Positions 11,991 through 22,450 are shown, counted from the stretch's first letter. The stretch is 64,000 nt of DNA from Carposina sasakii (GCA_014607495.2 CP053152.1:12135899-12199898), one strand, 5' to 3'. The notes: a model not told the origin generated them from the letters alone. Translations and numbers: made by a program.

Positions 11991-13104
11991 GCAGTATAGC
12001 TTTAATTGACCGCAGTCGAGTTAATAACAGTTTTATCGTCTCATATAGGGTGCCCAAAACCACTAAAATGTTTTTACTGCAATTTTATAATGCTGTTCTG
12101 TTTTTAAATCAGATAAGAAATAAGTTAGAGGTTTTATTACATCGAAAATATTCGGCCAGTTCCCGTTTTGTCGCTTTCATTTATATTAGCATTGCACTTA
12201 GTTGGTCGTTAAGTTTACATGGATATATCTACACTGTTGCTTTATGTATCTATACGATACAAAAGCCCCAGAAAGCATATTTTAAAAATTATGCTACCCT
12301 GCTCGAGCTACACGTTTTGCAAGTTGAAAAGCGAGAGTTTATGAGCTGTATTTTCACGTACCCTGATCTCTTTTCTAATAAGTAGAATACATAACTAACA
12401 TAGTCACATGAATTGACATTTTGATCATTTATGTAATTAAAAGGGGACGCTCGCGCCCGTGACGTGGCTACGTAAACTATTGTATAGGTATCTTATAATT
12501 ATGACGTAGGTATAAGCTACATAGGGGCAAAGTTTTCACGAAAATACGTTAAGTAGCTGTCGTTGTAATTGTTTTTATGTGAAAGACTACCACCAACTTT
12601 CAAAATATTAGTAGGATTATACACAAAAACACATCTAGAATAAACATTAACGAAAGCGACCTTATCTCAAATATAGACTTTTTCCCATCCAATCAGTTAT
12701 TAATAAGTTATATTTAAAATATTAGTACAATAAATATTGTTTTTGCCAACCCTAGCCAGAATTAAAGCAGAATTACACGAACCGGTTTAACGATTAATCG
12801 CGACCCTATAGAAATAAATATGTACTTACGAGCGGTGTAGTTATTTTACAGGAGAAATTAACTTAATGATTGACGTTTCCCGTGCGCAATGACTTTGTAT
12901 AAAAACATTGTAGAATGTACAATTTTGTTCACACTGTTTGTCAAATGGCTTATTCGACTACTTTTTTTCTTTTTTTTAAGCAGGCAACTACTGTCGCTAA
13001 CTACTTGAAATGTTAGTCTACATTATATTTCGTCAACACCGATAGCTTCATCAGAATTATTATCAAGATTAGTAAAGCTGCCATTGGTCTATTATCAAGT
13101 AGTA

Positions 13105-13126
13105 GGGGAGACCGGGTATGGTTGTC
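13105..13126 (+). repeat. left terminal inverted repeat of the pogo-like element
   Basis: It starts GGGGAGACCGGGTATGG directly after TA and is the exact reverse complement of 16469-16490. Confidence 0.93.
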
Positions 13127-13325
13127 TCACGGGTTGGTTGTCACAGCGGCCATAACAGAAAGCCGAACAATCGAATGAGTCTAATAAACGGCGTTGCAGG
13201 AGCGCGAGAGCATCACCTCCCTCCCTACTTCACGTCAGTCCGCTCCGATATGCCGTGACGGTAGCACGTACGTTTATTTTTTTTGCACAGTGAAAGTAAA
13301 TTTTTGTGCTTTTGTGTCGAGCCTC

Positions 13326-13590
13326 GTAAGTATAAGTTAATTCATTAAAGTAATAATATTACTGTGCATTTAATGATGGTATATATGTGTTTTATGATAT
13401 TGTAATATAGTTTTATTGATATCCATTGATTTAAATTTATTTTGGAGGTTATTTTTTATAAAGCATGTTCTGGGGCAGGTTGTCTCATATTCCCGGGGGC
13501 TGCTTGTCACATGTGACAACCTGCCCCCAGGTTGCTTGCTAACTTTATTTGTATTTTGTCTGTTTTGTTAAATAAACGTGTTTGTTTCAG
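13326..13590 (+). other. possible intron in the transposase 5' untranslated region
   Basis: A donor CTC|GTAAGTATAAG at 13326 and an acceptor TTTGTTTCAG ending at 13590 bracket the sequence. Removing it would place the transposase ATG at 13605 near the start of the second exon. The intron would carry one of the subterminal motifs. Confidence 0.4.
13472..13527. promoter_or_regulatory. subterminal inverted motif pair, candidate transposase binding sites
   Basis: GGGGCAGGTTGTC at 13472-13484 and GTGACAACCTGCCCC at 13513-13527 are inverted copies of each other. Both resemble the terminal repeat (GGGG...GGTTGTC). On the right side of the element a similar degenerate copy lies at 16269-16292. Confidence 0.5.
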
Positions 13591-13604
13591 TTCTAGTTAT
13601 AATA

Positions 13605-15596
13605 ATGCCACGTGTTCACAAGAGGAAGTCTACTCGAGGGCTTGTTTTACCAGAATTGATGCTGCGTGCTGCGAGGGAAGTAAAAACCGATGAAAAATCT
13701 ATAAGGTCTGTTGCGAAGGATTTTGGAATTAATTATCGCACCTTAACAAGGTATTGTAAAAAGTTTACTGCCGAAGAGATTAGCAACATAGCCATATCAA
13801 CACCATCTACAAAAATAGGCTACCAAAAGAATCGACAGATTTTTACCGATGAACATGAAGCAGAGTTGGAAAAATACTTACTTCTGGCTTCAAGTGTTTA
13901 TTTCGGGTTGTCTCCCAAGGAAGTTCGGAAAATAGCGTTTCAACTTGCTATGTCTAATAAATTGAAGATGCCAAAGTCTTGGGAATTTAACCAGCTAGCT
14001 GGCTCTGATTGGTTTACGTCATTTTTGAAGCGACACCCTTCTTTATCAATTAGAACACCTGAAGCCACCAGTTTGGCTCGAGCCACAAGCTTTAATCCAC
14101 ATAATGTTAAAAGCTTTTTCGACAACCTTGAATCAGTAATTAAACGGAATAATATTCAGGCACATGATATTTGGAACATGGATGAAACTGGGGTAACCAC
14201 GGTTCAAAAACCAACCAAAGTTATTGCGAAAAAAGGATTTAAGCAAGTCGGTACTATTACCTCAGCTGAAAGAGGTACATTAGTTACCTTAGCTGCTGCT
14301 GTTTCGGCAGTCGGCAATTCAGTTCCTCCATTTTTTGTTTTTCCGCGTGTCCATTTCAAAGACCATTTCATACGAGATGGACCAATTGGCTGTAAAGGAG
14401 GCAGTAATCCATCAGGTTGGATGACAGAAGAGTTATTTGTTGATTTCCTAAAACATTTTCATAATCACGTAAAATCAACTAAGGAAAAACCATGTCTCTT
14501 GTTGTTAGACAACCACAGCTCTCACCTATCCATTGAAGGATTAAACTTTGCGAAGGAAAATGGCATAGTAATGCTATCTTTCCCACCTCACTGTACGCAT
14601 CGCATGCAACCTTTGGACAGGTCGGTTTATGGACCTTTAAAGAAATACATTAACAGCGCGATGGATCAATGGATGGTAAATCACCCAGGACAGCAAATGA
14701 CCATATACGAAATCCCAGGCATAATTGCACAAGCTTTCCCTTTGGCGGCAACTCCATCCAATATTGTTGCAGGGTATAAGACCTGCGGGATTTGTCCATT
14801 TAACAGGGACATATTTCAAGAGCATGATTTTATGCCTTCGTCTGTTACTGATAGACCATTAATTACGGTTCATAATGACGAAATTACGACTGACGACGTC
14901 GAGAATCAAAACGATAATTCAGTCCTTAATCGTCCTTTAATGCCTGAAGTTCACAACAGTGGCCCTGATGAACTTGTTTTGAGTCCATCTCTCCTTGATG
15001 ACCCTGCATTGACTAAACATGATATCCCCGACCTTGATGTTCGTGCTCTGACGCCAAAAGATTTGATAGACTTACCAATGCCAGGAACATCGTTTCAGTA
15101 TCAAGTTCCAAAGGAGCCTATGGCAATACCTGGCCCAAGTGGCGTAAGAACATCTCTAATTATATCGCCGCAAGTTTTGAAACCACTACCAAAAGCACCA
15201 CCGCGTAAGTCGCAGCGAGTTGACAAAAGAAAATGTAAATCTGCAATACTAACAGATACCCCAGAAAAGACCTATTTAGAAGAGAAAAAAAAGGAACAAG
15301 ATGCTAAGAAAAGGAAAGTAAAATGTACGTTGAGCGAGAAGAAAGAAAAGAAAAAGGTTTCTAAAGAATTGAATAGGGTTTCAAAAGTTAATAAAATTGA
15401 GAAAAAATCAGTTGACAACGAAGATGACAAAGAGGATGAAGATTTCTGCTTAGTCTGCTTGTCACCATTCTCAGCTAGCAAGTCTAGAGAAGTTTGGATC
15501 CAATGCCAAAGTTGCAAGTTTTGGGCTCATGAAGAATGCACGCCTGGACTACCAAATTACATTTGCCAAAATTGTGATTCTGAATATTCAGACTAA
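13605..15596 (+). CDS. pogo/Tigger-type transposase with C-terminal PHD finger
   Basis: This 663-residue protein would excise and reinsert the surrounding element at TA sites. Residues 1-50 look like a Psq-type helix-turn-helix (RSVAKDFGINYRTLTRYCKK). Residues about 75-155 look like a CENP-B/Tc5-type DNA-binding domain (WFTSFLKRHPSLSIR). The DDE_1 core follows: D193 in NMDETG, D302 in LLLLDNHSSH and D338 in QPLDRSVYGPLK form a DDD triad with 35 residues between the last two. A lysine-rich linker (about 545-605) leads to a PHD finger with C615, C618, C634, C637, H642, C645, C654 and C657 all in place. I start at the ATG at 13605 (AATAATGCC), because the frame upstream has no ATG. No stop or frameshift interrupts it. 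Tigger-type transposases are common in insects; the PHD tail is less usual. It could be a domesticated gene, but the flanking inverted repeats argue for a mobile one. Confidence 0.92.
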   Translation: MPRVHKRKSTRGLVLPELMLRAAREVKTDEKSIRSVAKDFGINYRTLTRYCKKFTAEEISNIAISTPSTKIGYQKNRQIFTDEHEAELEKYLLLASSVYFGLSPKEVRKIAFQLAMSNKLKMPKSWEFNQLAGSDWFTSFLKRHPSLSIRTPEATSLARATSFNPHNVKSFFDNLESVIKRNNIQAHDIWNMDETGVTTVQKPTKVIAKKGFKQVGTITSAERGTLVTLAAAVSAVGNSVPPFFVFPRVHFKDHFIRDGPIGCKGGSNPSGWMTEELFVDFLKHFHNHVKSTKEKPCLLLLDNHSSHLSIEGLNFAKENGIVMLSFPPHCTHRMQPLDRSVYGPLKKYINSAMDQWMVNHPGQQMTIYEIPGIIAQAFPLAATPSNIVAGYKTCGICPFNRDIFQEHDFMPSSVTDRPLITVHNDEITTDDVENQNDNSVLNRPLMPEVHNSGPDELVLSPSLLDDPALTKHDIPDLDVRALTPKDLIDLPMPGTSFQYQVPKEPMAIPGPSGVRTSLIISPQVLKPLPKAPPRKSQRVDKRKCKSAILTDTPEKTYLEEKKKEQDAKKRKVKCTLSEKKEKKKVSKELNRVSKVNKIEKKSVDNEDDKEDEDFCLVCLSPFSASKSREVWIQCQSCKFWAHEECTPGLPNYICQNCDSEYSD

Positions 15597-15685
15597 AAGA
15601 AAGTCTGACTATGATCTGATCTCATTAGGTTAAGAATTCTTAATTAAAAATATTCCGAGAGAGTTTAATGACTGATTAGAAAATA

Positions 15686-16065
15686 CAGGGTGATTTTTTG
15701 TGGCCACCCTTAACGAAGGGTACGTACTCTATACATCAAATAAAGTAAGTTTATGCCAAAAAAAATGATGGGAAAATTTTTTTTTTTCTTTTTTTAAATT
15801 TTAATTCCTTGATTGTGCGAAATTTATAGTGTCTAGTGTTTATGTTAGTTTTTTTTATAGACCGATATTAATTATTTTTTCGTGAAAAAATCCCGCTACG
15901 CGCGTCTATGTGCATTTATGCAGAAAAACGCAGTCTATTTACTCAACTTTGGACCCTAATATTTTGGAAACCAGACACTTCCCAGGTATGCTTCCATGGA
16001 GAAAAATGATCGTGATGAGGAGATTCCATAGTTTTCGGGAACGTTGACGACCAAAAATCATCCTG
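15686..16065. mobile_element. MITE family 1, copy A (inside the pogo-like element)
   Basis: The ends are CAGGGTGATTTTTTGTGGCC on the left and, read inward on the other strand, CAGGATGATTTTTGGTCGTC on the right. TA lies on both sides. The body (ACGAAGGGTACGTACTCTAT, then TTTATGC and GAAACCAGACACTTCCCAGG) is shared by copies at 16717, 31244, 34905 and 19373. No coding capacity. It lies 90 bp past the transposase stop codon, so it does not harm the frame. Confidence 0.8.
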
Positions 16066-16268
16066 TATAGCATTAAAAAAAATTAGTAATTTAATAAAAT
16101 AAGTAGGTAGGTAACTTTGTTAATTTTTGTTGCCTAACAGAATTCTATGATTGTCTTGAGTACAGAAAAGATGTATATTATTAATAATAAACACTCTTTT
16201 GATTTTAATAATTGTTCCTTTTTATAAACTTCCCCTAATTTGATATGTGACTACCTACCCCAGACACT

Positions 16269-16292
16269 GTGACAACCATCCCTGACCTGGGG
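16269..16292. promoter_or_regulatory. degenerate internal copy of the right pogo end
   Basis: GTGACAACCATCCCTGACC followed by TGGGG parallels the right terminus GTGACAACCATACCCGGTC followed by TCCCC. It lies about 200 bp inside the end, a placement typical of accessory transposase binding sites. Confidence 0.5.
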
Positions 16293-16468
16293 TTAAAAGT
16301 CACACTTCTCTTTTTCACAAAAAAAATTAAATATTTTCTCAATAGACAATATTAGAGAAAAAGACTTAAATATTTTTATTATTAGGATAATTACACTATC
16401 CATTGGTATACAAATGTCATTCCTAAACGATGAACTTTGGTAGTTATATGAAAATTAAAAAAAAATGT

Positions 16469-16490
16469 GACAACCATACCCGGTCTCCCC
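16469..16490 (-). repeat. right terminal inverted repeat of the pogo-like element
   Basis: The exact reverse complement of 13105-13126, followed by TA at 16491-16492. Confidence 0.93.
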
Positions 16491-16716
16491 TACTCGTATC
16501 ATTGCCATTGGTCTAAAACTTTGAGAAGCTTGCAGTGAGCGTATACCACTTGGAAGTTTTTACTTCCAATAGCACTCAATATAGACTACTATTTTTCTTG
16601 CTCTATGGCGCTGCTGACTTGTTTTAGACAAGTGTTGCGGCGACAAGATGTCAATCGCAGATGTTCAAACGTTTGAGGCATTGCTTTGAAATTGCTTCAT
16701 AATCGTAGCGTATATA

Positions 16717-17101
16717 CAGGGTGTTTTTTTGTGGCCACCTTTAACGAAGGGTACGTATTCTATACATGAAATAAAGTAAGTTTATGCCAAAAAAAATGCT
16801 AGAATTTTTTTTTATTTTTTTTTGAAAAAAAAAATTTAAATTCTTTGATCGTGCGAAATTTATAGTGTCTAGTGTTTATGTTAGTTTTTTTATAGACAGA
16901 TATTAATTATTTTTTGTGAAAAAATCCTGCTACGCGCGTCTATGTGCAATATGCAGAAAAACGCAGTCTATTTACTCAACTTTGGACCCTAATATTTTGG
17001 AAACCAGACACTTCCCAGGTATGCTTCCATGGAGAAAAATGATCGTGATGATGAGGAGATTCCGTAGTTTCCGGGAACGTTGACGACCAAAAATCAGCCT
17101 G
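16717..17101. mobile_element. MITE family 1, copy B
   Basis: It has CAGGGTGTTTTTTTGTGGCC at the left, CCAAAAATCAGCCTG at the right, and TA on both sides. It is closely similar over its length to copy A, which lies some 650 bp away inside the pogo-like element. Confidence 0.8.
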
Positions 17102-18124
17102 TATAGTGGGCGTATGATATTAGCATTGGTGAAGTATCCCATTTAACCCCAGTTGTACAAACGAACATTAACGATTAAATAATCAGAATCGATTCAGTTA
17201 GGGCTCAACGTTTTGATGAAAGGTGAATTTAGTATTACAAAAATTACAACAAAAAAATTTATGTAACTTACTAGAACGTTGGTGGGAATAATCTCTTTAA
17301 TAACATAGGTAATATAAAATAAGCCCACTTTATTCATTCTATGAGAAATTTATTTAATATTAAGCTCATTAGTAGCATTTAGTTTCATAATTTTATTATC
17401 TTTTATCCTGATTTATATCTCAACTTCATTAATTATCCATATCAAGAAATCGAACCATAAACATTATTAATTTATCTGCCAGTAATAAGATTAAAACTAA
17501 ATGGCCCGCCCATATTAATACGAATCCTGTTTGTATCTGACGCGGAGATCAAAACAGTATGGCGGAATGATTGGCGATCTTAGGGTATGTGCACATTGGG
17601 TCACTTGGCGTTTGTAGGAAGTCAGCCACTTAGAGAGTGAGCCTTTACAACAAACATTTCAGTACAAAATTAGAAATAAAGAGATTCTCTTTGTCTTTAT
17701 TGTTAAAAAAAAGCCTAATGAGAATGATAATATTACCACCTATGTTTATTAATTAATATTATTAATGACGGTATTATGATAACGGTGGTTATTTAAAACC
17801 ACCATGAGTACTCAGGTAATGTTATTTGCTGTCGCCAATGTGTAAGCAGCCTAATCCGGTAGTCGGGTGTGGCAGGTCACGACAACTGCGCCCGCGCACG
17901 CGCTCGCTTAGCCCGGTGAAAGGATTTAAATTGCTGAACTAGTTTTGATAAAATGCTTCTAAGGATACATTTGTATAGGTAAACAGCCTTTGTCCCGCCA
18001 TTTCGCTATGCACCTAAAGTAGGACTAAGAATAAGTGATGCTTTTTCTTAAATAAACCGCTGAAATTAAAAGGGCTCTTAAAACTAAATTGATTAAAAAT
18101 GAATGTAATGTAAAACGAAAACCG

Positions 18125-18276
18125 AGATTATGGAGAATTTTTAAATATCTCAGGAATTTTCATACAATCTTGAAAAATAAAAATGTGATTTCGAGCCTCA
18201 GATTTTGGAAATAGGTTCTCTATAGTGGGCCATTTATACAGCTTTTCGCTTAACATACCCTTTCTGTTACACCCTG
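18125..18276. mobile_element. MITE family 2, truncated copy
   Basis: The right part (AATAGGTTCTCTATAGTGGG, AGCTTTTCGCTTAACATACC, then CTGTTACACCCTG followed by TA) matches the complete copy at 22186-22450. The left end is missing or degraded. Confidence 0.55.
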
Positions 18277-18511
18277 TATATCTAAATAATATGTAAATTT
18301 GACCTAGGAATCTATTTCTCTAGCTTACTTCATCAAGTTGGTTTGTCGTCTGACGCTGTGTGACAGTTACACGTGACTCACACGTGCTTCGAGCGATTGA
18401 GATTTCAGTCAAAAGTCGTTATCATTTATGGGCTTTTATGATGGCTTAGAACAGTTAATATGGTTTTACTATCGATTTAAGTGCATTTTCTCCTTTCGTT
18501 CATATTGTATG

Positions 18512-18620
18512 ATCCGACTAAGGAATTTAGGGGCGTCCTCTCAAGCGAAGAGCTAGCAACTTGTCACTCATCTCCCATATCTGACACTTCATTCGCAAAT
18601 TGTAGTTCTGATACCCTATT
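18512..18620 (-). repeat. dispersed repeat with CGACTAAGGAAT motif, copy 3
   Basis: It reads CCGACTAAGGAATTTAGGGG then AGCGAAGAGCTAGCAACTTG. It matches the order of blocks at 225-400, and at 29745-29985 on the other strand. Confidence 0.5.
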
Positions 18621-19563
18621 TTTGGGAACTATAACTAGTTTAATACTCTTATAAGAGAACTATAAGTAGTTTCCTTAATATTCTCTCCTTGAACGACTCT
18701 ACCGATCCGAGCAACTTAGAATCCCTCCAAACAACATTGTAAGTTTAATTAAAAGAAATGATGTCATTTAGTTCCTGCAATATAGGATATATACGGAGAG
18801 ATTGTAATGGCTTAGTAAAATTGTATTAAGATTATTATGATTGGAAATAAGTGTTGACCCAGATTTTTCAACAAGAACTCAAAATGAGTCTACAATACTG
18901 CCACACTACCGCTATTTGGCCATATCGTTCCTTTTAAGAAGGAAACTTTTAAAATTTTTAATTTTTAAATGGATTTTCATAAAATAGGATAAAAGTTAAG
19001 GATGGCGAGTTTTATAAATATATAGGTTGCTCCTTTATTTCGAGACTTTATGTTGAGAAAATGGCTTGTATAATAATGACTATCTGATTTTCCCTGTACA
19101 GAGTAATAAGTCAATAAGAGCGTATATTTAATGCGATTGGCAAACCAATTTAATATAGAGAAAGTTTGGTGGCAAAGGCATGGCTGGTATAAACCACTTG
19201 TTATAAAGTACCCTGTATAGAAATAATTATTGCAAGCGGTTGTGAAAGGCGTCCACTGGTGTATGCAAACATAGTTTAATGTCTCAGCAATATTAATGGT
19301 GATTGGACTAGTATCAAACCGCCTTTATCATTATAGGCTTGGTAAAGTTTATACGATACACAGGTATACATACAGGGGTGCTACCGTAAACGGCCACATA
19401 CGAGTACATAGGTACTCTATACATCAAATTTTTTAGATTTTGTTTTTTCATTTACTTGGTCCCGCGCAATGAATAGTAGTGCTTGCGTTGGTTTTCTTAT
19501 GTATATAGGTATTTTTTTTTACGAAAATATTTTATACACGCGTCAACACGCTTTTCTGTAATA

Positions 19564-19610
19564 AAATGCAATCTGATTACTCAGAATCTTAATATCTTGG
19601 AAACCAGACA
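19564..19610 (+). repeat. 47-bp target-site duplication, left copy
   Basis: This segment (AAATGCAATCTGATTACTCA through CCAGACA) recurs at 20550-20596 with one mismatch and flanks the LINE fragment on both sides. It is host MITE sequence duplicated on insertion. Confidence 0.8.
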
Positions 19611-20549
19611 TCATCGTCATCGTCAGCCTATTGCAGTCCACTGCTGGACGTACGCCACATGGCTCGATCTCCCATTTTTGCCATCCAGTCACTACCAGCT
19701 GTCCTTATTAAGTCATTGGTCCATCTGGCCGGAGGGCGCCCAACGCTACGCTGGCCGAGGCGCGGTCTCCATTCGAGAACCCGTTTACTCCACCATCCAT
19801 CGGTTCTACGACAGATGTGACCGGCCCACTGTCACTTCAGTCTGCTACATTTCGAGACTACGAGTATGTCTGTCACTTTGGTCTTCTTCCGGATAATCTC
19901 GTTTCGGATTTTGTCCATTCGCGAGATTCCGAGCATTGACCTTTCCATAGCTCTCTCAGTGACATTTAATCGGTGAGTCAGCCCCACCGTCAGGTTCCAC
20001 GTCTCGGCTCCGTAAGTCATGGCTGGTAGAACGCATTGATCGAACACCTTGGTGTTGAGGCATTGTGGCAAGGATGACTCAAAGATATGACGCAACTTCC
20101 CAAACGCTGCCCACCCAAGTTGCACTTTTCTGGTGATTTCCCCCTCGAAGTTGTCTTTACCCAACTGCAATATTTACTCAAGGTATACATACGAGTACTT
20201 CTGAATAACTTCTAGGGCTACACCTTCGACGGATATCGGCTCAGGGATGATGTGTCGATTGAACATTATCTTGGTCTTTTCCAGGTTCATCCCGAGTCCC
20301 ACACGCCTTGAGGCAGCATTGAGACTAGAGATTTTTTGTAGGTCCTGCAGCGATTCAGCCATCAAAACTATAATATATATTATCGTCTGCAAAGCGGAGA
20401 TGCGTGAGACATTCACCATTGACGTTGATGCCTAGTCCATCCCACTGTAGCGTCTTGAAGACGTCCTCCATCGCGTTGGTGAAAAGTTTCTGTAAAGAAT
20501 GGTGAAAATATTACGTCACCCTGTCTCACACCTCGGAGTATCGGTAATG
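19611..20549 (-). mobile_element. 5'-truncated RTE-like LINE fragment with reverse-transcriptase remnants
   Basis: On the minus strand, positions near 20535-20395 read GVRQGD, then KLFTNAMEDVFKTLQWDG and LRFADD, the reverse-transcriptase core. The frame 20174-20419 gives LGMNLEKTKIMFNRHI. The frame 19832-20170 gives KVQLGWAAFGKLRHIF, LPAMTYGAETW and MERSMLGISRMDKIRNE, the thumb region of RTE-type LINEs common in Lepidoptera. At least two frameshifts lie between these blocks. The 3' end (about 19611-19630) is a TGATGATGACGATGA-like trinucleotide tail. The fragment is dead: its 5' half is missing and the frame is broken. Confidence 0.85.
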
Positions 20550-20596
20550 AAATGCAATCTGATTACTCAGAATCTTAATATCTTGGAAACCAAACA
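20550..20596 (+). repeat. 47-bp target-site duplication, right copy
   Basis: It matches 19564-19610 with one substitution (CCAAACA here, CCAGACA there). Confidence 0.8.
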
Positions 20597-20688
20597 CTTC
20601 AAAGTTATGCTTCCATAGAGAATAATGTTCGCGATGAAGAGAAAAATGCCTAGTATTCGGAAACGTTGATAAAAAAAAAAACACTCTG

Positions 20689-22185
20689 TATGTTAGCGTA
20701 GGCGCTGAACCTTCTTTGCATTGTATATAAAAAACTTACATGACTCAGAAATTATGCTAGATTAAGTTTTTCCCAAAAAAGTTCAAAAGCTTAAAGATAT
20801 GTTAATAGCTGCCAGCAGCGGGGTGCTTGTCTAAATTATTAAAGACATTAGTTTTAATGCGACACGAATTGCTCCTTTATACCAGAATGAGCATTTAGTG
20901 ACCATTAGCATAAACACGTATTCTAGTATCCCACAGTTTGCCAGCGATTTACTTAAATTGCTGTTTAGTGTGGGCTGAGGTTAAGTGTAAATGCGAATTT
21001 AAATTGTAGTTACGTTTTTTAAGTTTTAAATTCTAAAAAACCTACTTAGTAGATATTATGTAATAACGTTCATGCGAATGTTTAAAAAATGTAATAGTTA
21101 CTCGAATTCGCGGTGTTGGGTAATTTAAGGCGGTGTGATCAGACAAAAGAGGCATTTTAGAATCGATTTTTTAAATACTTGTCCGATTACCACAGTTCTA
21201 ATTTTTTTATATGATATTATTTAAATCTTTATCTAGTTTGTGGCCAACGTGGAAACTCAATTACTTAAAAAATTCTCGATAGAATTTTGATTTGAAAATT
21301 ACCTTTTTTACGTTCTTATAAGCGATATATCTTGAAAACTATTGTGAATATCAACACGAAACTTGCATAGTTGTATAGCGCTTTATCAGATCTAGTTTAT
21401 GGCCAAAGTACATTTTTTGTAAATTTTGTAGATAATTAACAATTAATAAAAAACACATCTACAACTACGCTGTGTTCTAATCCTTGCACTGGCCAGTCTC
21501 GCTCGGAACATTCAGTACCGCCGTGACCACTGTCAACGCCGGTTCTGTGCTTGTTTTTCGCGCGCAAATACATAATATAAAATACTATATTTATTTAGTA
21601 AGTAGACTTGGGAAATCGTAGTGTAACAAAAGTTACAAAAAAGAGAGACCTTACGTAAAAAAGACTTACGTAGAAAACGTTAAGTACCTACCTACATAGA
21701 TACTTTATAGTATGTTTTAGATTGTACTAACGCCCGCCCACGGCTTTGCCCGCGTGAGAGTGCATTACTCCCGTGCGAAGCCGAGGTGGGTCCCTAGTTA
21801 CATTATAAACCTTCCTTGTCTTACTTTATCTATTAAAAAAACCGCATCAAAAAAATCCGTTCCCTAGTTTGAAAGATCTAAGCATACCTATACATAGAGA
21901 CAGACATCAGAAAGCGACTTTGTTTTATAATATGTAGTGATTTCGTATTTAAAAATGATATTCATAAGTAGGTAATTATGTTACGTGTCTATTTTACCAT
22001 TTCTACCTAGTATCATTTTATTTATCTACTTAGTTTTTTTAGGTCCACAAAATCCCGGGAAAAAAATCCGGGATTTTTCCGAACATTTTGTTCAAAAGTT
22101 TACGTGTGTTAGTATAGTCCTCTTTATGACATTAAACTGCAAATAACTTAGTATCAATAGCAAATATAACAAGTAGCAGTATATA
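20689..22185. other. intergenic, no gene seen
   Basis: AT-rich. Near 21728-21800, ACGCCCGCCCACGGCTTTGCC and CCCGTGCGAAGCCGAGG...CCCTAGT look like Helitron-type 3' hairpin ends, similar to that at 3903-3935. Nothing else was recognised. Confidence 0.45.
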
Positions 22186-22450
22186 CAGGGTGTAACAAAA
22201 AGGGTATGGTAAGCGAAATACTATAAAAACAACCCACTGTAGATAACATATCCCGAAATTTTTAGACTAGTAATCGCATGTTTATTTTTCAAGATTGTAT
22301 GTTCATAATATTCCTGAGTGGGTTAGGTGTTCTCCATACTATCTGGACAAATAAATATGTGATTTTTAGTCTCAAATTTTGGTGATAGGTTCTTTATAGT
22401 GGGTTATATTCATAGCTTTTCGGTTAACATACCCCTTTTGTTACACCCTG
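22186..22450. mobile_element. MITE family 2, complete copy
   Basis: It starts CAGGGTGTAACAAAAAGGGT and ends ACCCCTTTTGTTACACCCTG. The arms are inverted for about 45 bp with few mismatches and are flanked by TATA/TATA, so the target duplication is TA. The heptamer CAGGGTG is the same as in MITE family 1. It is non-coding. Confidence 0.8.

Larger units (their letters stand above)
6331..13102. other. intergenic, AT-rich, repeat-bearing
   Basis: No host exon was found between fringe and the pogo-like element. The stretch contains degraded repeats listed separately (8756-9145, 9185-9345, 10396-10445, 11003-11206, 11700-11766, 11833-11990). The frames around 9557, 9989, 10571 and 11966 have no family resemblance that I can see and no splice context. 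Confidence 0.5.
13105..16490 (+). mobile_element. pogo-like DNA transposon, full length, intact
   Basis: The element is 3386 bp with 22-bp identical terminal inverted repeats at 13105-13126 and 16469-16490, starting GGGGAGACCGGGTATGG. TA flanks both sides (13103-13104 and 16491-16492), the target duplication of the Tc1/mariner/pogo superfamily. It encodes one intact transposase (13605-15596). Subterminal copies of the end motif lie at 13472-13527 and 16269-16292. A family 1 MITE (15686-16065) is nested in the 3' part. Matching ends, an unbroken frame and a clear target duplication point to a young and possibly still mobile copy. Confidence 0.92.
17102..19372. other. intergenic, no gene seen
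   Basis: AT-rich sequence without convincing exons. It holds a MITE family 2 piece ending at 18276 and a dispersed repeat piece at 18512-18620, listed separately. A CG-rich patch CGCCCGCGCACGCGCTCGC at about 17891 is unexplained. Confidence 0.5.
19373..20688. mobile_element. MITE family 1, copy E, old and split by a LINE insertion
   Basis: The left part 19373-19610 starts CAGGGGTGCTACC. The right part 20550-20688 ends GTTGATAAAAAA...ACTCTG. Joined, they form a diverged family 1 copy (GGTACTCTATACATCAAAT on the left; GAAACCAAACACTTC and TATGCTTCCAT on the right). TA lies on both sides. The middle 19611-20549 is an RTE-like LINE fragment. Confidence 0.65.

Noticed and set aside
11966..12385. 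A 139-codon plus-strand gene
   Set aside because: No recognisable domain; hydrophobic stretches reflect AT-rich codons. It partly overlaps the possible protease relic on the other strand.
13578..13604. An earlier start for the transposase
   Set aside because: The upstream extension begins with GTG rather than ATG and overlaps the likely splice acceptor at 13590, so the ATG at 13605 is preferred.
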